64,000 nt of DNA, from positions 1-64,000 of the forward strand of contig CAINGU010000077.1 in NCBI GenBank assembly GCA_903848645.1, given 5' to 3'. Positions 50,188-59,909 of this stretch are shown here, piece by piece (position 1 is the stretch's first letter; each line of letters begins with the position of its first letter). Position numbers and translations under genes: made by a program. The notes under the pieces were generated by a model. The model searched no databases. It was not told the DNA's origin and saw only the letters and a program-made list of their open reading frames with translations. Source of the stretch: an uncultured cyanobacterium. GTDB lineage: Bacteria > Cyanobacteriota > Cyanobacteriia > Cyanobacteriales > Nostocaceae.

Positions 50188-53055
50188 ATGATGAATTTTT
50201 GGGGTATCTTAATTATTTTAATTGTTTGTCCACTTTTAGGGGCAATACCGCTCATTGCCTGGATTACTTATGCCTTGAGTGGCAAGCAGTTAGCCCATGT
50301 CGGTACGGGAAATATTAGCGTTTCCGCCGCCTTTTATCACGGTGGTAAATTAGCGGGAACTATTTGTGTAGTCTCCGAAGCCCTCAAAGGTATTGCCGTT
50401 GTCACCATTGCCCAATCTTGTTTTCCTTTACAACCAGTCTGGGAAATTATCGCTTTAATAACCTTAGTTGCCGGTAGATACGGTGCTACTAAAGGGGCAG
50501 GAACAACAAACGTCGCTTGGGGATTACTGGCACATGATCCCTTTGTAACCGCCCTTGTCAGCTTAATTGCAACTATTGGCTTTTTAATTACTCGTTCCAA
50601 AGAAACAATTAAATTAGGGGTATTAGTCATATTTCCCCTAATTGTGGGTATTCTCCATTCCCAAGATTTACCCAGAATCATCGCTGCTTTTGCCTTATCG
50701 GGGTTAATTTACTGGATTTATGGCCAAATTCCCGATGATCTCAACCTCCCAGTCGAGGAAGCAGATCCAGAATCCCTACCAATGATGGAATATTTAAGCA
50801 ACGACAATAGGATTACCACTCTAGAGGATGAATTAGATGAGGCAGTAGTGGGATCTAAATCCGCAACATTATCGCAAATTAAACGTTGGGGTTATTCAGT
50901 TCCTAAAGGTTGGGTACTAGCTCCTCATGACAATCCTACCGATTTAATTAATTTTCTGCAACCATCACCACTTTCACCATTAGTAGTGCGTTCTTCCGCC
51001 ATTGGGGAAGACTCACAACAAGCCTCAGCGGCAGGACAGTATGACACAATTTTAAATGTTACCAGTAAAGCAGAACTGCGGCAAGCGATCGCCCAAGTCC
51101 AAGCCTCCTATAATCATCCCAGTGCCATCGAATATCGCCGCAGTCGCAGTTTAGAAGAGGCCGCTATGGGGGTACTCATTCAACCACAAGTTCAAAGCGT
51201 ATTTTCTGGCGTAGCTTTTAGTCGAGATCCCATTTCCCAACAAGGTGAAGCTGTAGTTATCGAAGCTGTATCGGGTAGTCCCACTCAAATCGTATCTGGT
51301 AAGGTAACACCAGAAGAATATCGAGTTGTAATTGCTGGTGATGAAAAATTATCTTGTTTGCAATTTGAAGGTAATGGCAAAATTCCCCAAGCATTAATTA
51401 AGCAAGTTGGATATTTAGCCCGTCGTCTAGAAAGACGTTATTTAGGTATTCCCCAAGATATTGAATGGAGTTATGATGGCCAAAACCTCTGGGTATTACA
51501 AGCAAGACCCATCACTACGCTTTTACCCTTGTGGACAAGAAAAATCGCCGCCGAGGTGATTCCCGGAGTTATTCACCCCTTAACTTGGTCTATTAATTCT
51601 CCTTTAACCTGTGGTGTGTGGGGAGAAATTTTTAGTTTAGTTTTAGGGGAACGCGCTCAAGGCTTAGATTTTACCAAAACAGCAACACTGCATTACTCTA
51701 GAGCCTACTTTAATGCTTCCTTATTGGGAGAAATCTTTTTGGGAATGGGATTACCCCCAGAAAGTCTGGAATTTCTGACTAGAGGTGCAAGCATGAGTAA
51801 ACCTCCTCTAGATTCTACCTTGGCTAATTTGCCAGGATTGACAAAGTTACTCAAGCGGGAAATTGATTTAGAAAAAGACTTTAAATCTGATTATCGTCAA
51901 GTCTTTATTCCGGGATTAACAGAATTATCCAACGTCGTCATTAGCGAATTATCAATAGATCAGTTATTAACCAGAATAGACTTAATTCTCGATTTACTCC
52001 ACAGGGGTACTTATTACAGCATCCTAGCCCCCTTGAGTGCAGCTATCCGCCAATCGGTTTTAGGGGCAAAAGAAGAGAAAATTGATCACAGTGTCACCCC
52101 AGAAATAGCATCTTTAAGAGCTATGCGTCTTCTGGCTGCGGATGCTAGACAAATCTTAGTAGATGGCAACTATGAGTTTAAACCAGAACAAATATTTGCA
52201 CAATTGGCACAAACGAGCGAAGGACAAAGGATTTTAGCTGAAATTGACGAATTGATTGAGGATTATGGTTATTTGAGTGAAGTAGGTACAGATATTTCTG
52301 TTCCCACTTGGCGAGAAAATCCCCAAATAGTTAGACAATTATTTGTGCAGTTGATCCAAGGCAGTGAACTCCCAAATTTAGATGATTCCCGTCCCCAACA
52401 AGCAAATTTAGTCCAAAAACGAGTTGATCTTAAAGGCAGAGTCACAGAAGTTTATTCCCGCTTGTTAGCCGAATTACGTTGGACATTTTTAGCTTTAGAA
52501 GAAATTTGGCTTCAGTCTAGGGTATTAGTCCAATCAGGAGATATTTTCTTTCTGGAGTTAGATGAAATTCGCCATTTAGTCATCAATCCAGAGGTCGCTT
52601 TTAGAAATAGTTTATTAGAATTAGTCGCAAACAGGCGATCGCAATTTCTCCAAAATAGCCAAATTACCCAAATTCCCGCCGTTGTTTACGGCTATAATCC
52701 TCCTCACCCCATTGCCCCGGTTATTGATCCCGCTGACAACATCTTATTAGGTATTCCTGCCAGTCAAGGACAAATCCAAGGACGGATAAAAGTATTGCGA
52801 ACTTTGCAAGAAGCCCATGATATTGATAAAAATACCATCCTGGTTGTTCCTTATACGGATTCGGGTTGGGCTCCTATCCTAGTGCAAGCTGGTGGGTTAA
52901 TTGCCGAAGCTGGTGGTAAACTTTCCCATGGGGCAATTATAGCCCGTGAATACGGTATTCCTGCTGTTATGGACGTGCGCGGTGCTACATACCTGCTCCA
53001 GGATGGTCAGCAAGTCCGCATTGATGGATATAAAGGAACTGTAGAAATACAGTAA
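50188..53055 (+). CDS. PlsY-like / PEP-synthase-like fusion protein
   Basis: 955 residues. Residues about 1-190 contain five to six membrane helices and a degenerate acyl-phosphate:glycerol-3-phosphate acyltransferase pattern (HVGTGNISVSAAFYHGGKLAG, EALKGIAVV, ATKGAGTTNVAWG). The normal PlsY GSGNIGATN reads GTGNISVSA here. Residues about 210-440 are a PEP-synthase ATP-grasp domain: VGSKSATLSQIKRWGYSVPKGW, VVRSSAIGEDSQQASAAGQYDT and DIEWSYDGQNLWVLQARPIT. A middle region follows. The C-terminal PEP-mobile domain (about 855-950) has EAGGKLSHGAIIAREYGIPAVM with the phospho-His. Similar fusions exist in other cyanobacteria. What is phosphorylated is unknown. Confidence 0.88.
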   Translation: MMNFWGILIILIVCPLLGAIPLIAWITYALSGKQLAHVGTGNISVSAAFYHGGKLAGTICVVSEALKGIAVVTIAQSCFPLQPVWEIIALITLVAGRYGATKGAGTTNVAWGLLAHDPFVTALVSLIATIGFLITRSKETIKLGVLVIFPLIVGILHSQDLPRIIAAFALSGLIYWIYGQIPDDLNLPVEEADPESLPMMEYLSNDNRITTLEDELDEAVVGSKSATLSQIKRWGYSVPKGWVLAPHDNPTDLINFLQPSPLSPLVVRSSAIGEDSQQASAAGQYDTILNVTSKAELRQAIAQVQASYNHPSAIEYRRSRSLEEAAMGVLIQPQVQSVFSGVAFSRDPISQQGEAVVIEAVSGSPTQIVSGKVTPEEYRVVIAGDEKLSCLQFEGNGKIPQALIKQVGYLARRLERRYLGIPQDIEWSYDGQNLWVLQARPITTLLPLWTRKIAAEVIPGVIHPLTWSINSPLTCGVWGEIFSLVLGERAQGLDFTKTATLHYSRAYFNASLLGEIFLGMGLPPESLEFLTRGASMSKPPLDSTLANLPGLTKLLKREIDLEKDFKSDYRQVFIPGLTELSNVVISELSIDQLLTRIDLILDLLHRGTYYSILAPLSAAIRQSVLGAKEEKIDHSVTPEIASLRAMRLLAADARQILVDGNYEFKPEQIFAQLAQTSEGQRILAEIDELIEDYGYLSEVGTDISVPTWRENPQIVRQLFVQLIQGSELPNLDDSRPQQANLVQKRVDLKGRVTEVYSRLLAELRWTFLALEEIWLQSRVLVQSGDIFFLELDEIRHLVINPEVAFRNSLLELVANRRSQFLQNSQITQIPAVVYGYNPPHPIAPVIDPADNILLGIPASQGQIQGRIKVLRTLQEAHDIDKNTILVVPYTDSGWAPILVQAGGLIAEAGGKLSHGAIIAREYGIPAVMDVRGATYLLQDGQQVRIDGYKGTVEIQ

Positions 53056-53220
53056 AACAATGAAGAATTACCGCCATTTTTAGGTAAATAAACCCCTTTT
53101 TGATGAAAGTTTCCCGCAATCGCGTTTCAGGAAAATAAGTAATCATACTGAACATATTGTATATATTTTAGGATAAAATTTTGCTTTATACACAACTTAA
53201 ATTGAAGAAATGTAATTTTT

Positions 53221-54612
53221 ATGGCAATTAATGGACTCAGCTTAACTGTATCTCTTGCTCTTCCTTTAGTATTAGGTAATTTACTCGGTGGACAGGGAGT
53301 GACTAGTTCTTCCGTTGACTACGTGAATAAGCCTTCTCAGGACAAAACGACGCTTTACAGTCAGAATAGTGGCACAACTGGAAAAACATATTACGTAAGC
53401 CCATCTGGTAATGATAAGAACAGTGGAACTGCTACTTCCTCACCCTTTAAGACGATTCAAAAGGCGGCAAATCTTACCAATCCTGGGGATACCGTACTTA
53501 TCATGAACGGAGTATACAAAAATGCTGCTGCCACTGGTCAGGTAATATCAATTACCCGCTCTGGGAAACCAAATGCATGGATTACTTACAAAGCATATCC
53601 TGGACATTTCCCCAAACTTCAGCACAATACATCGAATGGAATAATGATTCAAAATGGAGCTTCCTATATCGAGGTGAACGGATTGGAAGTAATCGGGAAC
53701 AATGCTAATATCAATCTTAGTTATGCACAAAGTCAGAAGACTAACAAAACCAACCCTTTAACCAACGGTAACTGTATCAGTATTGATGGACGTAAAAATA
53801 GTAATCCTCATCACATACGCATTATCAACAATAAAATTCATGATTGCGGAGGCGGCGGTATTTCTGCAATTCAAACAGACTATGTGACTATAGAAGGCAA
53901 TGAGGTGTTTAATAATGCTTGGTACTCTGTTTATGGTAACAGTGGTATCTCTACTTGGCAAAACTGGCGATTTGATAATAGTCAGGGATACAAGATGATT
54001 ATTAGAAATAACAAAGTTTATAACAATCGTCAATATATTCCCTGGATTGCTGTTGGTAAAATTACTGATGGCAATGGCATTATTATTGATGACTCCAGAA
54101 ATACCCAGAATGGTTCTACATTGGGTGCATACACTGGACGGACTTTAGTAGAAAACAATATCGTGTTTAAAAATGGTGGTTCGGGGATTCATACCTATTT
54201 AAGTGATCATGTTGATATTGTCAATAACACCGCTTATTTGAATAATCAAAGTCCAGAAATTAACGGAGGACAAATATTTACCAATACTTCCTCTGATGTG
54301 AAAGTTCTCAATAACATTTTCTACGCTATATCTGGTAAGAATATTAACAGCAAATGGGGGAGTACAAACGTTACCTATAACTATAACATATACGCCAACT
54401 GTAGTGCTAGTTCCATAAAAGTCAAAGGACCTAATGATATTGTTGCTGATCCTAAGTTTGTCAATGCCGCGATTGGGGATTTTAGACTTCAGTCCACCAG
54501 TCCAGCCATTAACAAGGGTTTTGCGTGGACAAGTTTAAAAACTGATTTTGCAGGCAAGTCTCGTCCATCTGGTTCTGGGTATGATATTGGAGCGTACGAG
54601 TATCAGTTTTAA
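53221..54612 (+). CDS. Secreted right-handed beta-helix (pectate-lyase-like) protein
   Basis: 463 residues. A signal peptide lies at about 1-25. GKTYYVSPSGNDKNSGTATSSPFKTIQKAANLTNPGDTVLIMNGVY (residues about 55-98) is the entry to a DUF1565-type beta-helix. Repeats of the N..HIRIINNKIHDCGGGGI, NKVYNN, VENNIVFKNGGSGI and VDIVNNTAYLNN type follow; coil turns are rich in Asn. It ends DFAGKSRPSGSGYDIGAYEYQF, the usual ending of such proteins. It is likely an extracellular polysaccharide lyase or structural protein. No catalytic residues can be assigned with confidence. Confidence 0.88.
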   Translation: MAINGLSLTVSLALPLVLGNLLGGQGVTSSSVDYVNKPSQDKTTLYSQNSGTTGKTYYVSPSGNDKNSGTATSSPFKTIQKAANLTNPGDTVLIMNGVYKNAAATGQVISITRSGKPNAWITYKAYPGHFPKLQHNTSNGIMIQNGASYIEVNGLEVIGNNANINLSYAQSQKTNKTNPLTNGNCISIDGRKNSNPHHIRIINNKIHDCGGGGISAIQTDYVTIEGNEVFNNAWYSVYGNSGISTWQNWRFDNSQGYKMIIRNNKVYNNRQYIPWIAVGKITDGNGIIIDDSRNTQNGSTLGAYTGRTLVENNIVFKNGGSGIHTYLSDHVDIVNNTAYLNNQSPEINGGQIFTNTSSDVKVLNNIFYAISGKNINSKWGSTNVTYNYNIYANCSASSIKVKGPNDIVADPKFVNAAIGDFRLQSTSPAINKGFAWTSLKTDFAGKSRPSGSGYDIGAYEYQF

Positions 54613-55070
54613 TTAAATGATACAAATTGATATTCCCACGGCTGCGAAACTTTTCCAAGATTCAGTTTCACAAAAAGCCGTGGGATTCTTGACTTATAGG
54701 GGTTTTACCGCTCAATTCATTAGTCACAAGTTAATCTAAAAGCACTTTTATCTGACAGCAATTTTCAGATAAATGAACCACATTTTTAAATCTCACGCAC
54801 CAACAAAGCAACTTCATATAGGGTAAGAAGAAAGAAGTAGGGAAATCAGAATGTGGTCTAAATAATAAAAACTGCTGTAATTCATAATAGCTTAAATATC
54901 ATTTATGATTCCTATAGTAACCATAGATATAATTGTTTAGATTCAATAGATATAATAGTAACCATAGATTCAAAGATATATATTAGAGACTTTTCGTAGG
55001 TTTCAGGTCAATAGATAAGTTTTTACTTATGTATCCAATATAATATTTTTTTAATAATTAGAGTTGAGAA

Positions 55071-55087
55071 CTGATCACTTTGATCAG
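55071..55087. promoter_or_regulatory. Perfect palindrome upstream of cmpA (CmpR-type operator candidate)
   Basis: CTGATCA-CTT-TGATCAG, 230 nt upstream of the cmpA start. LysR-type CmpR regulates cmpABCD in other cyanobacteria. This palindrome does not match the usual TTA-N7/8-TAA text closely, so the assignment is an inference. Confidence 0.4.
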
Positions 55088-55161
55088 AAACACTGTAAAC
55101 TAGATTTCACTAGCTGAGTGATGCCTCTTGTTCACACTAGGTTAAGAAATTAAACCATGTT

Positions 55162-55177
55162 TGTCACACAGTATACA
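55162..55177 (+). promoter_or_regulatory. NtcA-like site TGTC-N8-TACA upstream of cmpA
   Basis: TGTCACACAGTATACA differs from TGTA-N8-TACA at one base. A TAATTT box follows 26 nt downstream; the usual spacing is about 22 nt, so the match is loose. Confidence 0.3.
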
Positions 55178-55316
55178 ATCTAGCCTTTTTCTTTGAAAAG
55201 GGCTAATTTTTAATACCTAGATATAACTGGGAATTTGAATTCGAAAGTAAAGAAGCTATTTATTTGCCCAAACTTTCATGTTTAAAAAATAAATTCGCCA
55301 ATCGAGGAGATGTATT

Positions 55317-56699
55317 ATGTCGGAATTTTTTAACCAGGTTTCTCGTCGTAAATTTATTGTAACTGCTGGAGTTTCAGCAAGTGCTGTTTTACTTAAAGGT
55401 TGTGTAGGAAACCCACCAGACGCTGGTAAAAGTGGTGGTACTGCTACACAATCTACAACTCAACCAACAGCTAATATTAGTGCAGAACAAAAACCAGAAA
55501 TCACAAAAGCCAAATTAGGATATATTCCCATTATTGAATCTGCACCGCTAATTATTGCTCAAGAAAAAGGCTTTTTTGCTAAACATGGCATGAGCAATGT
55601 AGAACTTTCCAAACAAGCCTCTTGGGGTTCAGCACGGGATAACGTCGAAATTGGTTCTACTGGTGGTGGTATTGATGGTGGTCAATGGCAAATGCCCATG
55701 CCACATTTAATTACAGAAGGTTTAATTACCAAAGGGGACAAAAAAATCCCGATGTATGTGTTAGCTCAGTTAGTTACCCATGGTAATGCCATTGCGATCT
55801 CTAACAAACATTTAGGCAAAGGATTAACCTTAAAACTAGATGCGGCAAAACCCTTATTTGCCCAAATGAAATCTTCCACACCCTTCACCGCAGCTTTCAC
55901 CTTTCCTCATGTTAACCAAGACTTGTGGATTCGTTACTGGTTAGCAGCAAGCGGAATTGACCCAGATACAGATGTCAAATTATTAACAGTACCTGCGGCG
56001 CAAACTGTCGCCAACATGAAAACCGGCACAATGGACGCTTTCAGCACCGGCGACCCTTGGCCTTATCGCCTCGTCACAGACAAAATTGGCTTCATGGCGG
56101 CATTAACAGCGGAAATTTGGAAAAATCACCCCGAAGAATATTTTGCTATGAGAGGAGATTGGGTTGACCAAAATCCCAAAGCCACAAAAGCCTTATTAAA
56201 AGGTGTCATGGAAGCCCAACAATGGTTAGATAACTTTGACAACCGTAAAGAAGCAGCCCAAATTCTGGCTAGTAAAAAGTATTTTGGCTTATCTTCACCT
56301 GAAATTTTAGAACTACCATATCAAGGTAAATATGACATGGGTGATGGTCGCAAAATAGATGATAAATCTATGGCTGCTTATTACTGGAAAGATGGCAAAG
56401 GCAGTGTTTCTTATCCTTACCAAAGTCATGATTTATGGTTCATCACTGAAAACGTGCGTTGGGGATTTTTGCCCAAAGACTATATAGATAACAGTGCAGC
56501 CAAAGCTAAGGAATTAGTCAAAAAAGTTAACCGTGAAGATATTTGGAAAGAAGCTGCTAAAGAATTAGGAATAGCTGCTGCTGACATTCCTACCAGTACC
56601 TCTCGTGGTGTAGAAGAATTTTTTGATGGTGTTAAATTCGACCCTGAGAAACCAGAAGAATACCTCAAGAGTTTGAAACTCAAAAAAGTTAGCGTTTAG
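55317..56699 (+). CDS. cmpA: Bicarbonate ABC transporter substrate-binding lipoprotein
   Basis: 460 residues. A twin-arginine-like start ([10 protein letters not shown]) and lipobox-like KGC (Cys near residue 29). The CmpA/NrtA fold follows: [75 protein letters not shown] and [25 protein letters not shown] and [12 protein letters not shown] fit CmpA (bicarbonate) rather than NrtA, which in my memory has GAHILTPMPYLI and SFCVGEPWN. It ends [27 protein letters not shown]. It captures HCO3- for the BCT1 transporter. The cmpB, cmpC and cmpD genes follow. Confidence 0.85.
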   Translation: MSEFFNQVSRRKFIVTAGVSASAVLLKGCVGNPPDAGKSGGTATQSTTQPTANISAEQKPEITKAKLGYIPIIESAPLIIAQEKGFFAKHGMSNVELSKQASWGSARDNVEIGSTGGGIDGGQWQMPMPHLITEGLITKGDKKIPMYVLAQLVTHGNAIAISNKHLGKGLTLKLDAAKPLFAQMKSSTPFTAAFTFPHVNQDLWIRYWLAASGIDPDTDVKLLTVPAAQTVANMKTGTMDAFSTGDPWPYRLVTDKIGFMAALTAEIWKNHPEEYFAMRGDWVDQNPKATKALLKGVMEAQQWLDNFDNRKEAAQILASKKYFGLSSPEILELPYQGKYDMGDGRKIDDKSMAAYYWKDGKGSVSYPYQSHDLWFITENVRWGFLPKDYIDNSAAKAKELVKKVNREDIWKEAAKELGIAAADIPTSTSRGVEEFFDGVKFDPEKPEEYLKSLKLKKVSV

Positions 56700-56718
56700 T
56701 TAATAGATACTTCCCAAA

Positions 56719-56757
56719 AAGTAGAGACGATAATCATTAAAGGTAGAACGTCTCTAC
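56719..56757. repeat. GTAGAGACG inverted repeat between cmpA and cmpB
   Basis: GTAGAGACG and CGTCTCTAC arms around 21 nt. It lies in the cmpA-cmpB gap and may modulate or process the transcript. Confidence 0.7.
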
Positions 56758-56830
56758 AAGAATTCTAAAAAACGCATATTTAATTTTCACCAAATACCTA
56801 TTAACCATTCATAAAATTGAGGAAACATTC

Positions 56831-57670
56831 ATGACTATCGCTCAAAAACGTCCCACAACTCCTAAATTCGATAGTAGCTTTTTATCAAGTTTACAAAAGC
56901 AATTTCCCGAACTTGTTCCTCCGGCTATTGCATTAGCAATCTTTCTAGCCATTTGGCAGTTATTTTCTTTGACTCCAGGTGCAACTTTACCAGGACCAAT
57001 CCAAGTTATTCAAGACACTTGGATCTTGATTTTGTATCCTTTCTATGACAAAGGTGGCACTGATAAAGGACTTTTTTGGCAAATCTGGGCTAGTCTCCAA
57101 CGGGTCGCTATTAGTTATAGCCTAGCAGCAATTGTTGGTATTGCGTTGGGTGTTTTGATTGGTGTTAATAAAACCATGTCAAAAGCTTTAGATCCTCTAT
57201 TCCAGTTATTAAGAACAGTACCTCCTTTAGCTTGGGTTCCTATTTCCTTAGCAGCATTACGCCAAAACGAACCAGCCGCATTATTCGTAATTTTCATTAC
57301 CGCAATTTGGCCAATTTTAATTAACACTGCGGTGGGTGTTACTCAAATTCCCCAAGATTATAACAACGTTGCTAAAGTTCTGCAATTAAACCGCAAAGAA
57401 TACTTTTTTAACATTCTTATTCCTTCAGCACTACCTTACATTTTTACTGGTTTAAGAATTGCCATTGGTTTAGCTTGGTTGGCGATTATTGCGGCAGAAA
57501 TCGTCATGTCTGGTATTGTGGGTATCGGCTTTTTTATCTGGAATGCTTATCAAAATAACAACGTCAGTGAAGTTATTTTAGCTCTAGTTTATATCGGTGT
57601 TGTTGGTCTAATCTTAGATAAACTCATGGCTGCATTACAAAATTGGATTTTGCCAACTGAACAAAAATAG
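56831..57670 (+). CDS. cmpB: Bicarbonate ABC transporter permease
   Basis: 279 residues, about six membrane helices. Typical motifs are LPGPIQVIQDTWILI, ISYSLAAIVGIALGVLIGVNKTMSKALDPLFQLLRTVPPLAWVPISLAALRQNEPAALFVIFITAIWPILINTAVGV, and the EAA-type loop LNRKEYFFNILIPSALPYIFTGLRIAIGLAWLAIIAAE. This is the NrtB/CmpB family. It forms the channel with CmpC and CmpD. AGGAAACATTC lies upstream of the ATG. Confidence 0.9.
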   Translation: MTIAQKRPTTPKFDSSFLSSLQKQFPELVPPAIALAIFLAIWQLFSLTPGATLPGPIQVIQDTWILILYPFYDKGGTDKGLFWQIWASLQRVAISYSLAAIVGIALGVLIGVNKTMSKALDPLFQLLRTVPPLAWVPISLAALRQNEPAALFVIFITAIWPILINTAVGVTQIPQDYNNVAKVLQLNRKEYFFNILIPSALPYIFTGLRIAIGLAWLAIIAAEIVMSGIVGIGFFIWNAYQNNNVSEVILALVYIGVVGLILDKLMAALQNWILPTEQK

Positions 57671-57736
57671 TCAAAAGTAAGTGGTCAGTAGTCAGTGGTC
57701 AATAGCAAAGAAATAACAACTGACAACTGACAAATA

Positions 57737-57768
57737 ACCAATTACCAATTACCAATTACCAATTACCA
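57737..57768 (+). repeat. ACCAATT tandem repeats just upstream of cmpC
   Basis: Four ACCAATT units and a partial fifth end about 5 nt before the cmpC ATG (57774). They occupy the place of a Shine-Dalgarno sequence, of which there is none. Confidence 0.85.
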
Positions 57769-57773
57769 AAATT

Positions 57774-59777
57774 ATGTCTATATTTGTTGGCGTTGATCAA
57801 ATTAATAAAGTCTTTGAATTAACTGGTGGCGGTCAATATATCGCCCTCAAAGGCATTAATTTAGAAATTAAAAAAGGTGAATTTATCTCTCTTATCGGTC
57901 ACTCCGGTTGCGGAAAATCCACTCTTTTAAATATGATTGCTGGTTTAGATTTACCTACAGAAGGTTTGGTAACTTTAGAAGGACAAAGAATTAAAAAACC
58001 AGGTCCTGATAGAATGGTGGTATTTCAAAACTATTCGCTTTTACCTTGGCGAACCGTGAGAGAAAATATCGCCTTAGCGGTAGATTCAGTATTAAATGGG
58101 ATGCCCGCAGCCGAACGTAAAGCCATAATAGACAAACATATAGATATGGTGGGTTTGCGTCCCCATGCTGATAAACAACCGGGAATGTTGTCCGGTGGAC
58201 AAAAACAACGAGTTGCGATCGCTCGCGCCTTGGCAATTCGTCCTAAACTATTACTATTAGATGAACCCTTCGGTGCATTAGACGCACTAACTCGCGGGAA
58301 TTTGCAAGAACAATTAATGCAAATTTGCGAAGAGAATCAAGTTACCGCAGTTATGGTGACACATGACGTAGACGAAGCGGTTTTGTTATCTGACAGAATT
58401 GTCATGTTAACCAACGGACCAGAATCAAAAATTGGTGATATTTTAGAAGTTGATATTCCTCGTCCTCGCAAACGTATGGAAGTAGTAAAACATCCCAGTT
58501 ACTACACCTTGCGAAGTGAAATGATTTACTTCCTTAACCAACAAAAACGCATTAAGAAAATTCGGGCGAGAAAAACTCCAGATATTGCCCGTCATGGTTT
58601 AGAAAAAGTAAATTTAGAAATCGGTTTTCTTCCCCTAACAGCTTGTGCGCCATTAGCCATAGCCAAAGAAAAAGGCTTTTTTACCAAGCATGGTTTAGAC
58701 GAAGTTTCTTTAGTGAGAGAAAGTAATTGGCGCGGTATTGTTGATGGTATTTCTGGTGGTTATTTAGATGCGGCTCAAATGCCCTCTGGTATGCCCTTAT
58801 GGTTAAGTTTGGGAGGGAATAAAAATGAACCCTTACCCGTTGTTACATCCCTCACCATGACCCGCAACGGTAACGCCATCACCTTAGCCAAACGGTTTTA
58901 TGATGCAGGTGTTCGTAGTTTATCCGACTTCAAAAATTACCTCCTAAAAACCCGCGAACAACAACACAGAATGGGGGTAGTTCATCCAGCATCAATGCAC
59001 AATTTACTCCTCCGTTATTGGTTAGCAGCAGGAGGAATTGACCCCGACAGTGATGTGGATATGAAAAATATTCCCCCAGCCCAAATGGTAGTAGATTTAA
59101 AAGGTGCAACCATTGACGGTTATTGTGTGGGTGAACCTTGGAATTATCGGGCTGCGGTAGAAGGTTCAGGCTTTACCATTGCCACTGATTTAGAAGTTTG
59201 GTTAGGACATCCTGGTAAAGTTTTGGGAGTACGAGAAGATTGGGCAGAAACTTATCCTAATACCCATATTGCCTTAACCAAAGCCTTATTAGAAGCTTGC
59301 CAATATTGTGCAAATCCTGTCAACGCCCAAGAAGTTCGCCAAATTTTAGCCAGTCGGGAATATGTCAGCACAGATATTGAGTACATTCAAATTGAAGACC
59401 CGAATGGCGCTAGCTGTGACTTAGATCATCCCATGCGGGAATATGCCCATCACCAATTTTATTCTGAGTCTGGCATTAATCGCCCCAGTCGGACCGAACA
59501 AATTTGGATTATGACTCAATTAGCGCGTTGGGGAGATACTCCCTTCCCCAGAAATTGGGTAGAAATCGTCGAACGAGTATGTCGAGTTCGTGTTTTCAGT
59601 ACCGCAGCCAGAGAACTGGGTTTAGACATTAGTTACACCCGTCAACCCATTCAAATGTTTGATGGTAAACCCTTTAATGCTGACGACCCCATTAGCTATC
59701 TTAACGACCTAGAAATTAAACGCGACTTCTCCATAGCCGAAGTCGTTCTAGATGCCCCCAGACGAACAGCAGCTTAA
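57774..59777 (+). CDS. cmpC: Bicarbonate transporter ATPase with fused substrate-binding domain
   Basis: 667 residues. ATPase domain (about 1-260): Walker A GHSGCGKSTLLNMIAG, MVVFQNYSLLPWRTVRENI, signature LSGGQKQRVAIARALAIRP, Walker B LLLLDEPFGALD. Residues about 285-655 are a CmpA/NrtA-like binding domain: EIGFLPLTACAPLAIAKEKGFFTKHGL, GYLDAAQMPSGMPLWLSLGG and ATIDGYCVGEPWNYRAAVEG. In NrtC/CmpC this extra domain regulates transport. The start lacks a Shine-Dalgarno sequence. Confidence 0.92.
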   Translation: MSIFVGVDQINKVFELTGGGQYIALKGINLEIKKGEFISLIGHSGCGKSTLLNMIAGLDLPTEGLVTLEGQRIKKPGPDRMVVFQNYSLLPWRTVRENIALAVDSVLNGMPAAERKAIIDKHIDMVGLRPHADKQPGMLSGGQKQRVAIARALAIRPKLLLLDEPFGALDALTRGNLQEQLMQICEENQVTAVMVTHDVDEAVLLSDRIVMLTNGPESKIGDILEVDIPRPRKRMEVVKHPSYYTLRSEMIYFLNQQKRIKKIRARKTPDIARHGLEKVNLEIGFLPLTACAPLAIAKEKGFFTKHGLDEVSLVRESNWRGIVDGISGGYLDAAQMPSGMPLWLSLGGNKNEPLPVVTSLTMTRNGNAITLAKRFYDAGVRSLSDFKNYLLKTREQQHRMGVVHPASMHNLLLRYWLAAGGIDPDSDVDMKNIPPAQMVVDLKGATIDGYCVGEPWNYRAAVEGSGFTIATDLEVWLGHPGKVLGVREDWAETYPNTHIALTKALLEACQYCANPVNAQEVRQILASREYVSTDIEYIQIEDPNGASCDLDHPMREYAHHQFYSESGINRPSRTEQIWIMTQLARWGDTPFPRNWVEIVERVCRVRVFSTAARELGLDISYTRQPIQMFDGKPFNADDPISYLNDLEIKRDFSIAEVVLDAPRRTAA

Positions 59778-59909
59778 ATGGGGATGAATCTTGTGGGGTG
59801 GACATCCTGTTCGCCCAAAAATGCAAGGGACGGGCAAGATGCCCATCCCACAAAACTAATAAAATCATCTTTTTTCCTTTGCGCGAAACTTTCTACCAAT
59901 TACCAAACA

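Larger units (their letters stand above)
54613..55316. promoter_or_regulatory. 704-nt spacer and control region of cmpABCD
   Basis: No gene is supported. A long hairpin TCCCACGGCT/AGCCGTGGGA lies at 54634-54685. A direct repeat with ATAGTAACCATAGAT occurs twice near 54915-54970. Two operator candidates follow: the CTGATCA-CTT-TGATCAG palindrome at 55071-55087 and the GT-N10-AC motif at 55162-55177. Confidence 0.5.
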
